A DNA stretch of 36,802 nucleotides. It comes from Tidjanibacter sp. GTDB taxonomy: Bacteria; Bacteroidota; Bacteroidia; Bacteroidales; Rikenellaceae. The position numbers were made by a program, and so were the translations under genes. The notes beneath the pieces are model-generated. The model had not been told where the DNA came from and searched no databases. It saw only the letters and a list, made by a program, of their open reading frames with translations. Location: assembly GCA_017631375.1 (NCBI GenBank), contig JAGBTK010000070.1, positions 1-36,802 of the forward strand, read 5' to 3'. Positions 1 to 7,224 of this stretch are shown piece by piece. Every line of letters begins with the position of its first letter. Position 1 is the first letter of the stretch.

Positions 1-1
1 C

Positions 2-2485
2 TTTGGTGACAACAAGTCGCCCCTGCTCGTTTCGGTTCGTTCGGGTGCTCGCGCTTCGATGCCCGGTATGATGGATACCGTTTTGAACCTCGGTATGAAC
101 GACGATGCTGTTGAGGCTATGGCTGCTCGCACCGGCAACGCTCGTTTCGCTTGGGACTCGTACCGCCGTTTCGTTCAGATGTACGGCGACGTTGTGCTTG
201 GCATGAAGCCCGTAAATAAGGAGGATCACGACCCCTTCGAGGAGATTATCGACGAGATGAAAGAGGCTCGTGGCGTTAAGAACGACACCGAGCTCACCAC
301 CGACGATTTGAAGGAGTTGGTTGTTAAGTTCAAGGCAGCTGTTAAGGCTCAGACCGGCGAGGACTTCCCCGTTAATCCTTGGGATCAGCTCTGGGGTGCT
401 ATCTGCGCTGTATTCGGCAGCTGGATGAACGAGCGCGCTATCCTCTACCGTAAACTCAACAACATTCCCGCTGAGTGGGGTACCGCTGTAAATGTACAGG
501 CAATGGTATTCGGCAACATGGGCGAGGATTCGGCAACCGGTGTTGCTTTCACCCGTGACGCAGGTACCGGTGAGAACATCTTCAACGGTGAGTATCTTAT
601 CAACGCTCAGGGCGAGGATGTGGTAGCAGGTATCCGTACCCCCCAGCAGATCACCATCGAGGGTTCGCGTCGTTGGGCAACTGCTCAGAACATCAGCGAG
701 GAGGAGCGTGCAAGCAAGTATCCTTCGCTCGAGGAGACTATGCCCGAGGCTTACGCTGAGCTCAACCAGATTCAGGACAAGCTCGAGAAATACTTTACCG
801 ATATGCAGGACTTGGAGTTCACCATCCAGAACGGTAAGTTGTGGATGTTGCAGACTCGTAACGGTAAGCGTACCGGTGCTGCTATGGTTAAGATCGCTAT
901 GGATATGCTCGCTGAGGGTCTTATCGATGAGAAGACCGCAGTTATGCGTTGCGAGCCCGAGAAACTTGACGAGTTGCTCCACCCCGTATTCGACAAGCAG
1001 GCTATCAAGGGTGCTACCGTGTTAACCAAGGGTCTTCCCGCATCGCCCGGTGCTGCTACCGGTCCCGTAGTATTCTTCGCTGACGATGTTGCTACCAACT
1101 TTGAGGAGACCGGCATCCGTGCTATCCTCGTTCGTGTTGAGACTTCGCCTGAGGACTTGAAGGGTATGCTCGATGCAGCAGGTATCCTCACCGCTCGTGG
1201 TGGTATGACCTCGCACGCTGCCGTAGTTGCTCGTGGTATGGGTAAGTGCTGCGTTTCGGGTGCAGGTGAGTTGAAGATTGACTATAAGAAGCGCACCATC
1301 GAGATTGGTGACCTCAAGATCAAGCAGGGCGATTGGATTTCGCTCAACGGTTCGACCGGTGAGGTTTACCTCGGTCAGGTGGCTACCCGCGCTGCAAATA
1401 TGAGTGGTGATTTCGCAAAACTTATGGAGCTCACCAGCAAGTACGCTCACATGAAGGTTCGTGCTAACGCTGATACTCCTAAGGATGCTGCTCAGGCATT
1501 TGAGTTCGGTGCTGAGGGTATCGGTCTTTGCCGTACCGAGCATATGTTCTTCGATGGCGACCGTATCACCACTATGCGTGAGATGATTCTTGCTAAGACC
1601 GAGGATGGTCGTCGTGCTGCTCTGGCTAAGTTGTTGCCCATCCAGCGCGAGGACTTTATGGGTCTGTTCCGTGCTATGAAGGGTCACCCTGTGACCGTTC
1701 GCCTCTTGGATCCCCCCTTGCACGAGTTCGTTCCTCACTTCGAGAAGGAGCAGAAAGAGCTTGCTGAGGAGTTGGGCATCACCTTCGAGGAGGTACACGA
1801 GCGCGTAGAGTCGTTGCAGGAGGTTAACCCCATGCTGGGTCTTCGTGGTTGCCGTCTGGGTAACACCAACCCCGAGATTACCGAGATGCAGGCACGCGCT
1901 ATCATCGAGGCTGCTATGAATGTTCGCGCTGAGGGCATTCCCGTACACGTTGAGATTATGGTTCCCCTGGTTGGTAACCACAAGGAGTTGCGCTTCCAGA
2001 AGAACATCATCGACTCGGTTGCAGAGCAGGTATTCGCAGAGCGTAACGACCGCATCGACTATATGGTAGGTACTATGATTGAGGTTCCCCGTGCAGCTGT
2101 AACTGCTAACCAGATTGCAGAGGTTGCCGAGTTCTTCAGCTTCGGTACCAACGACTTGACCCAGATGACTCTCGGCTTCTCGCGTGACGATATCGGCAAG
2201 TTCTTGCCCACCTACCTCGACAAGGGTATCATCAAGGCTGACCCCTTCCGCGTTCTCGACCAGAACGGTGTAGGTCAGTTGGTACGCGAGGGTGTATTCA
2301 AGGGTCGTGGTACTCGTCCTAACTTGAAGTGCGGTATCTGCGGTGAGCACGGTGGTGAGCCCAGCAGCGTTGAGTTCTGCCACTTTGCAGGTCTGAACTA
2401 TGTATCTTGCTCGCCTTTCCGCGTGCCCATCGCACGCTTGGCTGCCGCTCAGGCTGCTATCAAGGGTGAGCGCAAGACCGAGTAA
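2..2485 (+). CDS. ppdK: Pyruvate, phosphate dikinase (5' end cut off by window)
   Basis: Interconverts pyruvate, ATP and phosphate with PEP, AMP and pyrophosphate, linking glycolysis and gluconeogenesis in the cytoplasm. The reading frame is open from base 2, so the gene starts outside the window; 827 residues are present against about 900 in the family, so roughly the first 80 are missing. Visible parts are the rest of the ATP-grasp nucleotide-binding region, the swivelling phosphohistidine domain with GGMTSHAAVVARGMG (catalytic His codon 1214-1216), and the C-terminal PEP-binding barrel ending in CGICGEHGG (catalytic Cys region 2330-2341). Codons are strongly biased to GCT, GGT, CGT, AAC and ACC, as in very highly expressed genes. 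A strong hairpin follows the stop codon. The identification is secure; the start cannot be seen. Confidence 0.97.
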   Translation, partial: FGDNKSPLLVSVRSGARASMPGMMDTVLNLGMNDDAVEAMAARTGNARFAWDSYRRFVQMYGDVVLGMKPVNKEDHDPFEEIIDEMKEARGVKNDTELTTDDLKELVVKFKAAVKAQTGEDFPVNPWDQLWGAICAVFGSWMNERAILYRKLNNIPAEWGTAVNVQAMVFGNMGEDSATGVAFTRDAGTGENIFNGEYLINAQGEDVVAGIRTPQQITIEGSRRWATAQNISEEERASKYPSLEETMPEAYAELNQIQDKLEKYFTDMQDLEFTIQNGKLWMLQTRNGKRTGAAMVKIAMDMLAEGLIDEKTAVMRCEPEKLDELLHPVFDKQAIKGATVLTKGLPASPGAATGPVVFFADDVATNFEETGIRAILVRVETSPEDLKGMLDAAGILTARGGMTSHAAVVARGMGKCCVSGAGELKIDYKKRTIEIGDLKIKQGDWISLNGSTGEVYLGQVATRAANMSGDFAKLMELTSKYAHMKVRANADTPKDAAQAFEFGAEGIGLCRTEHMFFDGDRITTMREMILAKTEDGRRAALAKLLPIQREDFMGLFRAMKGHPVTVRLLDPPLHEFVPHFEKEQKELAEELGITFEEVHERVESLQEVNPMLGLRGCRLGNTNPEITEMQARAIIEAAMNVRAEGIPVHVEIMVPLVGNHKELRFQKNIIDSVAEQVFAERNDRIDYMVGTMIEVPRAAVTANQIAEVAEFFSFGTNDLTQMTLGFSRDDIGKFLPTYLDKGIIKADPFRVLDQNGVGQLVREGVFKGRGTRPNLKCGICGEHGGEPSSVEFCHFAGLNYVSCSPFRVPIARLAAAQAAIKGERKTE

Positions 2486-2507
2486 GCTCTACTAAACCTT
2501 ATACGAG

Positions 2508-2535
2508 AGAGGCACTGCTACCAAGCAGTGCCTCT
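2508..2535. terminator. Bidirectional terminator between ppdK and nfnB
   Basis: A perfect 12-bp stem (2508-2519 with 2524-2535) closes a 4-base loop. It lies between the convergent ppdK and nfnB genes. A T-rich tail follows on the plus strand, and an A/T-rich flank lies on the other side, so it can serve both genes. Confidence 0.85.
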
Positions 2536-2563
2536 TCTATTTATAATATGCTGAGCCGCAGGA

Positions 2564-3952
2564 TTACTCCTTGCTACGGATATATTTATCGATTGCAGCG
2601 GCGGCCTTACGACCTGCCCCCATTGCGAGGATCACGGTTGCAGCACCTGTCACAGCATCGCCACCGGCAAAGACACCCTCACGCGTCGTTGCTCCCTCCT
2701 CAGTAGCCACAAGGCAGCCGCGACGATTACTCTCCAACCCTTCGGTAGTGCTGACAATCAAAGGGTTTGGCGAAGTGCCAAGTGCCATAATCACAGTCTG
2801 GCACTCCACATCGAACTCCGAGCCTGCGACCTCAACGGGCGAACGACGACCCGACTCATCGGGTTCGCCCAGCTCCATACGCACACATCTCAGTCCACGC
2901 ACCCAGCCTCGCTCATCGCCAAGTACCTCTACAGGGTTGGTAAGCATCTGGAACTCGATACCCTCCTCAATAGCATTGTGCACCTCCTCACGACGGGCAG
3001 GCAACTCGGCCTGGCTGCGACGATATACGATAACACTCTCAGCACCAAGTCGTTTTGCAGTTCTCACAGCATCCATAGCCACATTACCGCCACCCACAAC
3101 GACCACTCTCTCACCCACAAAAATAGGGGTATCCGATGCCTCATCATAGGCCTTCATAAGGTTTGCGCGAGTGAGGAACTCATTTGCCGATACTACGCCA
3201 TTGAGATTCTCGCCGGGGATATTCATAAATCTCGGCAGTCCGGCTCCCGAGCCGATAAAGACAGCCTCATACCCCTCCGTATCCATCAGAGTATCAATAT
3301 CTACCGTACGACCAACAATCGTATCACGCTCCATCTCGACACCCAATCGGCGCACCTTCTCCACCTCGCGTGCCACAATTCTATCCTTCGGCAGGCGGAA
3401 CTCGGGGATGCCATAGCTAAGCACACCGCCAAACTTGTGCAGAGCCTCAAAAATCGTCACTCGGTAGCCCATCTTCGCCAGGTCGGCAGCACAGGCCAGT
3501 CCCGCAGGACCGCTACCCACAACCGCTACCTTAGGTGCATCTGGGCTTAGCACAACCTCTTCGCCCTCAACATTGTCGAGTGCCCAATCACCCACATAGC
3601 GTTCGAGCTTGCCGATAGCCACAGCCTCGCCCTTGATGCCCAACACGCAGGCACCCTCGCACTGATTCTCCTGCGGACACACACGACCACAAATCGAGGG
3701 CAGCGACGAGTCCTCAGCAATCACTGCCGCAGCAGCAGCCTCGCCCTCCTCCTGCAACGCTTTGATGAAGTCAGGGATCTTGATATTCACGGGGCAAGCA
3801 GCCACACAGCGCGGGTTCTTACAATTCAAGCATCGCGAAGCCTCCAACAGAGCCTCCTCGCGATTATATCCATAGCACACCTCCTCGAAGTTGGTGGCAC
3901 GGATTATTGGGTCTTGTTCCCTAACAGGGACTCTCGGTATCTTATTTACCAT
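2564..3952 (-). CDS. nfnB: NfnB-type NADPH-binding subunit (glutamate synthase small-subunit family)
   Basis: Large subunit of the ferredoxin:NADP oxidoreductase NfnAB, also annotated as glutamate synthase small subunit or sulfide dehydrogenase subunit. In the family it carries two [4Fe-4S] clusters, FAD and an NADPH site and, with NfnA, performs flavin-based electron bifurcation between NADH, ferredoxin and NADP. Counting from the chosen start, cluster cysteines are C41, C44, C49, C53 and C88, C92, C98, C102. An FAD motif (GSGPAGLACA) and an NADP Rossmann motif (VVVVGGGNVAMDA) follow, with a FAGGDAVTGA segment near the end. I chose ATG at 3952 (MVNKIPRVPVRE, typical of relatives) over the in-frame GTG at 3970. 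It starts 21 bases after nfnA, and no glutamate synthase large subunit is adjacent, which favours Nfn over GOGAT. Confidence 0.88.
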   Translation of the reverse strand: MVNKIPRVPVREQDPIIRATNFEEVCYGYNREEALLEASRCLNCKNPRCVAACPVNIKIPDFIKALQEEGEAAAAAVIAEDSSLPSICGRVCPQENQCEGACVLGIKGEAVAIGKLERYVGDWALDNVEGEEVVLSPDAPKVAVVGSGPAGLACAADLAKMGYRVTIFEALHKFGGVLSYGIPEFRLPKDRIVAREVEKVRRLGVEMERDTIVGRTVDIDTLMDTEGYEAVFIGSGAGLPRFMNIPGENLNGVVSANEFLTRANLMKAYDEASDTPIFVGERVVVVGGGNVAMDAVRTAKRLGAESVIVYRRSQAELPARREEVHNAIEEGIEFQMLTNPVEVLGDERGWVRGLRCVRMELGEPDESGRRSPVEVAGSEFDVECQTVIMALGTSPNPLIVSTTEGLESNRRGCLVATEEGATTREGVFAGGDAVTGAATVILAMGAGRKAAAAIDKYIRSKE

Positions 3953-3973
3953 TTTTACACATTTTTCCACCTA

Positions 3974-4858
3974 CTACTTATCCAGACCTATTCGGCACTT
4001 ATGCCCCGCTTCGCGCTCAGCAGCGATAGCAGCCGCACGAGCCTCCTGACTCTTATACATACCCTGTCGGCGCATAGCCTCATCAAAATCGACCTCGTGA
4101 CCATCAAACTCCGGCCCCTCAACACACGCAAAGCGAGTGCGACCAGCCACCGTCACACGACAAGCACCACACATACCCGTACCATCGACCATAATCGAGT
4201 TCAGGCTCACAATAGTCTTTATGCCGTAGGGCTTGGTAGTGAGTGCCACAAACTTCATCATAATCATAGGACCGATAGCCACCACTTGGTCATACTTTTT
4301 ACCCTGATTGTCAATCAGATCCTTCATCAGATCGGTCACCAGACCGTGAAATCCTGCCGAGCCGTCGTCCGTAGCGATATAGAGGTCAGATGCCACCGCC
4401 TCCATCTGCTCGGCAAAGATGAGCATATCTTTACGCTTGGCACCAATAATAACATCGACCTCCACGCCCTGCTCCCTGAGCCACTTCACCTGCGGATAGA
4501 CAGGCGCAGCACCAACACCACCCGCTATGAAGAGCATCTTGCGCGCACGCACCTCCTCCATAGGCTCCTTGACAAAGTCTGAGGGGTTGCCGAGAGGTCC
4601 CGCAAAATCGGTGAGCGAGTCGCCCTCCTCCAGCGCAACAATTTTGCGAGTGGAGGCACCAAGGCTCTGAATAACAATCTGCACCCACCCCTCATCTACC
4701 GAGTAGTCGGCAATGGTAAGCGGGATTCGCTCGCCCTCATCGCCTACCCGCACGATGACAAACTGTCCGGGCTTAGCAGAACGAGCCACGCGCGGAGCCT
4801 CGATATTCATCAAGGTAATATTCTCCGCCAACTCCTTTTTATATAGTACCTTAAACAT
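3974..4858 (-). CDS. nfnA: NfnA-type FAD/[2Fe-2S] subunit of ferredoxin:NADP oxidoreductase
   Basis: Small subunit partner of NfnB, in the dihydroorotate dehydrogenase electron-transfer (PyrK-like) family. The 294 residues run FAD-binding barrel (about 1-100, with RIPLTIADY), NAD-binding domain (about 105-210, with FIAGGVGAAPVYPQ), then a [2Fe-2S] segment with C230, C233 and C245, preceded by an Asp (VDGTGMCGAC). In NfnA this Asp plus three Cys arrangement replaces the four-cysteine site of PyrK. The gene begins 12 bases after the DUF1573 stop codon and ends 21 bases before the nfnB ATG, so all three probably share a transcript. Function follows from family and pairing; bifurcation is inferred. 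Confidence 0.88.
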   Translation of the reverse strand: MFKVLYKKELAENITLMNIEAPRVARSAKPGQFVIVRVGDEGERIPLTIADYSVDEGWVQIVIQSLGASTRKIVALEEGDSLTDFAGPLGNPSDFVKEPMEEVRARKMLFIAGGVGAAPVYPQVKWLREQGVEVDVIIGAKRKDMLIFAEQMEAVASDLYIATDDGSAGFHGLVTDLMKDLIDNQGKKYDQVVAIGPMIMMKFVALTTKPYGIKTIVSLNSIMVDGTGMCGACRVTVAGRTRFACVEGPEFDGHEVDFDEAMRRQGMYKSQEARAAAIAAEREAGHKCRIGLDK

Positions 4859-4870
4859 AGGAATAGTTTT

Positions 4871-5953
4871 TTACATAACAACTGCACTGAGTCTGATCTC
4901 GCGCATAGGTCTTTCGGGATCGTTCGCCACAATGGTCAGAGTGCCAAAGACATCGCCACCGTCCTGCTCACCCACAACGAGCTTCACCTTAAACTTATGC
5001 TCACCGCGAGCAGGCACCACAGTACCGGCTTTCAGATCGGTGGAGATATGCTTGCGAGGCTCGACACTACGGATTATTAAATCTGCATCTCCCTGATTTA
5101 CAATGGTAATGGTTGTCGTCAGATCCGTATCACGATTCGCCCTGCCAAAGTTGTAGAAGGCGGGTGAGAGGCCGAAACGAGCGACCTTCTGTCCGCGCAG
5201 ATTCTCGGGGAACTTGTCGATACCCGTGCCCGATGCGGTAAGGCTCATCGTGGCGCGCTTGCCGTCAATCGTAAGGCGTATCTTGTCGAGCAACTCGCCA
5301 TAGTACTCCTTGGCGGTCAGGTCATATGTGAGGGTCATCTGCGCCCTCTCCTCAGGCTCTAAGCTGGCAGGCAACGCCACACTCAGCAACCCACTCTGCT
5401 CCTCCCACTCGTAGCCGAGAGCGACAGGCGCAGCCGACTCGTTGGCTATATCCACCACCACCGACTTGGTCGTTCCCTGCGCCACATAGCCGAACCCCTT
5501 GTGCGAGGTCGAGCCACGCAGACCGTGCCCAAAGTTGTAAGCATAGTCGTCGGCAATGGTGTGCGGACGGGGATTGACAACACCCTTAATGGTCACCGTA
5601 TTGCGATTCTTGCCCCCTCCGGTGATGATGCTCACCTCGCGCGAGAAACGCCCCGGACGACCGTCGGGATCGTATGTAATGGTGATCTGTGACTCCTGTC
5701 CCGGACGCACAGGCTGACGCGAGTACTCGGGGGTGGTGCAACCACAACTCGTCACCACACGCTCGATAACGAGAGGCGTAGCGGCGGTATTCTTAAATTT
5801 AAAGGTATGACTCACGGGGCCATCTGCCTCCTCGAAACGCCCAAAGTCCCACACACTCTCCTCAAAGACCAGAGGCGAGGCGGGCTGATTGCGCTGCGCA
5901 AAGAGATTGACCGCAGAGAGAAGTGCCAATAGTGTGAAAAAATATCTTTTCAT
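4871..5953 (-). CDS. Secreted DUF1573 protein with repeated Ig-like domains
   Basis: Exported protein of unknown function. From the chosen ATG, residues 1-19 form a signal peptide cleaved before Gln (NLFA/Q). The DUF1573 domain follows, with hallmark SCGCTTPEY (C70, C72) and a TITYDPDGRPGRF strand. A second ASH/hydin-like beta-sandwich occupies about residues 255-360. ATG codons at 5953 and 5959 are both possible; 5953 puts the signal peptide at the N-terminus. The further in-frame TTG at 5992 lies inside the promoter and is rejected. It is the first gene of the unit leading into nfnA and nfnB. The partner is unknown; such domains usually mediate protein contacts in the periplasm or at the surface. 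Confidence 0.85.
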   Translation of the reverse strand: MKRYFFTLLALLSAVNLFAQRNQPASPLVFEESVWDFGRFEEADGPVSHTFKFKNTAATPLVIERVVTSCGCTTPEYSRQPVRPGQESQITITYDPDGRPGRFSREVSIITGGGKNRNTVTIKGVVNPRPHTIADDYAYNFGHGLRGSTSHKGFGYVAQGTTKSVVVDIANESAAPVALGYEWEEQSGLLSVALPASLEPEERAQMTLTYDLTAKEYYGELLDKIRLTIDGKRATMSLTASGTGIDKFPENLRGQKVARFGLSPAFYNFGRANRDTDLTTTITIVNQGDADLIIRSVEPRKHISTDLKAGTVVPARGEHKFKVKLVVGEQDGGDVFGTLTIVANDPERPMREIRLSAVVM

Positions 5954-5981
5954 AGCCATAATTATCATTTGTGAACTTCTA

Positions 5982-6012
5982 CAAAAATACAATTTTTTCC
6001 CGTCTAACCAAA
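5982..6012 (-). promoter_or_regulatory. Promoter of the DUF1573-nfnA-nfnB unit
   Basis: On the minus strand TTTG (6009-6012), exactly 19 bases, then TATTTTTG (5982-5989). This matches the Bacteroidota sigma-ABfr consensus TTTG-N19-TAnnTTTG, and lies about 30 bases upstream of the chosen ATG at 5953. Confidence 0.8.
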
Positions 6013-6092
6013 CACAAAGTCCCGCTCGAAAATCCCGCAGAAGGCAAATAACAACTTTTTTTGCCTAAAAAACCATTTTTTTTCTCAAAAAG

Positions 6093-6123
6093 TTTGCAGT
6101 TCTATATTTTTGACTTATATTTG
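6093..6123 (+). promoter_or_regulatory. Promoter of tRNA-Asn
   Basis: TTTG (6093-6096), 19 bases, TATATTTG (6116-6123): a full match to the Bacteroidota consensus. Transcription should begin near 6130, leaving a leader of about 130 bases before the tRNA. The leader (about 6150-6235) is markedly purine-rich. A 60-codon open frame at 6061-6243 overlaps the promoter and is not a gene. Confidence 0.8.
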
Positions 6124-6259
6124 CACGCCCAAACGGATGAAACACTCCGCAAAGGCACGGGAGAGAAAGAGAGAGTAAAGGGAAGCCGCAAGGAAGAACT
6201 TGAAGCAAGAAGGATGGCGAAAGCAAGAATTCGGAATCTCTGAAAACCCGAAATAAAAT

Positions 6260-6333
6260 TCCTCAATAGCTCAGTTGGTTAGAGCACCTGACTGTTAATC
6301 AGGGGGTCGCAGGTTCAAGTCCTGCTTGAGGAG
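6260..6333 (+). tRNA. tRNA-Asn (anticodon GTT)
   Basis: A 74-base cloverleaf. The acceptor stem pairs TCCTCAA (6260-6266) with TTGAGGA (6326-6332), with discriminator G at 6333. The D arm contains AGCTCAGTTGGTTAGAGC. The anticodon loop CTGTTAA carries GTT at 6294-6296. The T arm contains GGTTCAAGTCC. CCA is not encoded. A terminator follows immediately, so this is a single-tRNA transcript. Confidence 0.96.
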
Positions 6334-6335
6334 CG

Positions 6336-6366
6336 AAACGACCGCTAATTTGGCGGTCGTTTTTTT
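6336..6366 (+). terminator. Rho-independent terminator of tRNA-Asn
   Basis: Stem 6337-6345 with 6353-6361 (AACGACCGC with GCGGTCGTT), a 7-base loop, and T residues running to 6366. Confidence 0.88.
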
Positions 6367-6399
6367 GTTTATATCGGTTTTGGTTTGGCAGAGATGGCT

Positions 6400-6455
6400 T
6401 TCAAGTCCTGCTTGAGGAGCGAAACGACCGCTAAATTTTGGCGGTCGTTTTTTTT
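6400..6455 (+). repeat. Partial duplicate of tRNA-Asn 3' end plus terminator
   Basis: Bases 6400-6434 repeat 6314-6348 without a mismatch over 35 bases: T arm, acceptor 3' strand and the first terminator arm. After a 2-base difference in the loop the second terminator arm and T run are repeated too. The 5' two-thirds of the tRNA is absent. The copies are separated by about 33 unique bases. It could be the remnant of a tandem tRNA gene or a scar from integration at the tRNA 3' end. The copy still forms a terminator (stem 6423-6431 with 6441-6449). Confidence 0.88.
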
Positions 6456-6470
6456 ATTGGTATAGCCCCC

Positions 6471-6508
6471 AAAAATCAGCCACAGCATTCCAAATATGCT
6501 GTGGCTGA
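6471..6508 (-). terminator. Rho-independent terminator of mgsA
   Basis: A perfect 13-bp stem (6476-6488 with 6496-6508) with a 7-base loop. On the minus strand it is followed by a T5 run and lies 45 bases past the mgsA stop codon. Confidence 0.88.
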
Positions 6509-6553
6509 AGTCTAGGTATTGCGCAGATAATCAGCAAAAAGCCTCAATCCGCA

Positions 6554-7024
6554 CTAATGCAGGACTCTTTCGATATAGGCTTTATAGTCCTTGGCGGAGG
6601 GGACATACTCATCGTCGGCAAAGAGAGGCGAGGAGATGAGCATATCGGCCGAAGAGCGGTTGATGGCGGTCGGCACATTGTAGAGGGTAGCCAGGCGGAG
6701 GAGTGCCTTGACATCCACATCGTGGGGCTGGGCCTGCATAGGATCCCAGAAGAAGATGAGTGCCGAGATTTTGCCCTCAGCGATCATCGAGCCGAGTTGC
6801 TGATCGCCACCGAGGGGACCCGATTTGAGGAGGGTGATATCGAAGTTATCGCTACTCTGGTGGTGGCGTTCCATCAGTGTAGTGGCAACCATCTTACCCG
6901 TAGTACCGGTACACACAAGGTGGTGACTGAGCAGTAACTCCCAATTCCAGTCCACCCACTCAACCAAATCGCGCTTCATATTGTCGTGTGCCACAAGGGC
7001 TACACTCTTCTTACTTTTTCCCAT
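6554..7024 (-). CDS. mgsA: Methylglyoxal synthase
   Basis: Converts dihydroxyacetone phosphate to methylglyoxal and phosphate, a bypass that relieves sugar-phosphate build-up when phosphate is short. The 156-residue protein (E. coli form 152) aligns throughout: VALVAHDN near the start, SGPLGGDQQLG with the catalytic Asp (D74), FFWDPMQAQPHDVDVKALLR (D94, H101), and NRSSADML. The start is ATG at 7024; an in-frame TTG at 7057 falls within the promoter and is rejected. It stands alone, with its own promoter and terminator, divergent from ileS. Confidence 0.96.
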   Translation of the reverse strand: MGKSKKSVALVAHDNMKRDLVEWVDWNWELLLSHHLVCTGTTGKMVATTLMERHHQSSDNFDITLLKSGPLGGDQQLGSMIAEGKISALIFFWDPMQAQPHDVDVKALLRLATLYNVPTAINRSSADMLISSPLFADDEYVPSAKDYKAYIERVLH

Positions 7025-7054
7025 AACTGATAAGTTTTGTTCTCTCAATCCATA

Positions 7055-7062
7055 CAAATATA
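7055..7062 (-). promoter_or_regulatory. -7 element upstream of mgsA
   Basis: TATATTTG on the minus strand, 30 bases upstream of the mgsA ATG. The upstream -33 box is poor: TTAG/TAGG at about the right distance. Confidence 0.6.
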
Positions 7063-7148
7063 TGACTAAACCATCAAAAATCCTAATTTTTTCGGCTTCA
7101 CATTACAAGTAGTGGGTAGTTAGTGGTAGTAAATCTGAAAAAAATGGC

Positions 7149-7156
7149 TATTTTTG
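7149..7156 (+). promoter_or_regulatory. -7 element upstream of ileS
   Basis: TATTTTTG matches TAnnTTTG and would start RNA near 7163, giving a leader of about 60 bases. No convincing TTTG lies 19-21 bases upstream. Confidence 0.55.
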
Positions 7157-7165
7157 CAAGTTATG

Positions 7166-7185
7166 TTGTCCGAACGGTCGGACAA
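7166..7185 (+). promoter_or_regulatory. Perfect inverted repeat at the start of the ileS leader
   Basis: TTGTCCGA (7166-7173) and TCGGACAA (7178-7185) flank the 4-base loop ACGG. It lies about 10 bases past the -7 element, so it would be the first structure in the mRNA; as DNA it also resembles a repressor operator. Its role is unknown. Confidence 0.6.
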
Positions 7186-7224
7186 TACCAAAAACGGATA
7201 AAACAAACAATACATATAATTGCT

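Noticed and set aside
1022..2383. 453-codon open frame on the minus strand opposite ppdK
   Set aside because: A shadow of a highly codon-biased gene; low-complexity Leu/Thr/Asn-rich translation.
2564..3952. Glutamate synthase small subunit as the function of nfnB
   Set aside because: No large subunit is adjacent, while an NfnA-type partner is; the pair is the standard Nfn arrangement.
3953..3970. GTG start for nfnB six codons upstream
   Set aside because: Relatives start at the sequence encoded from ATG 3952, and GTG offers no better ribosome site.
6061..6243. 60-codon open frame upstream of tRNA-Asn
   Set aside because: Its start precedes the tRNA promoter, so it would not be transcribed from it, and it overlaps the promoter and leader. 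No family match.
7123..7224. N-terminal extension of ileS to an earlier start
   Set aside because: The extension covers the -7 element and the leader hairpin; the family N-terminus begins at 7225.
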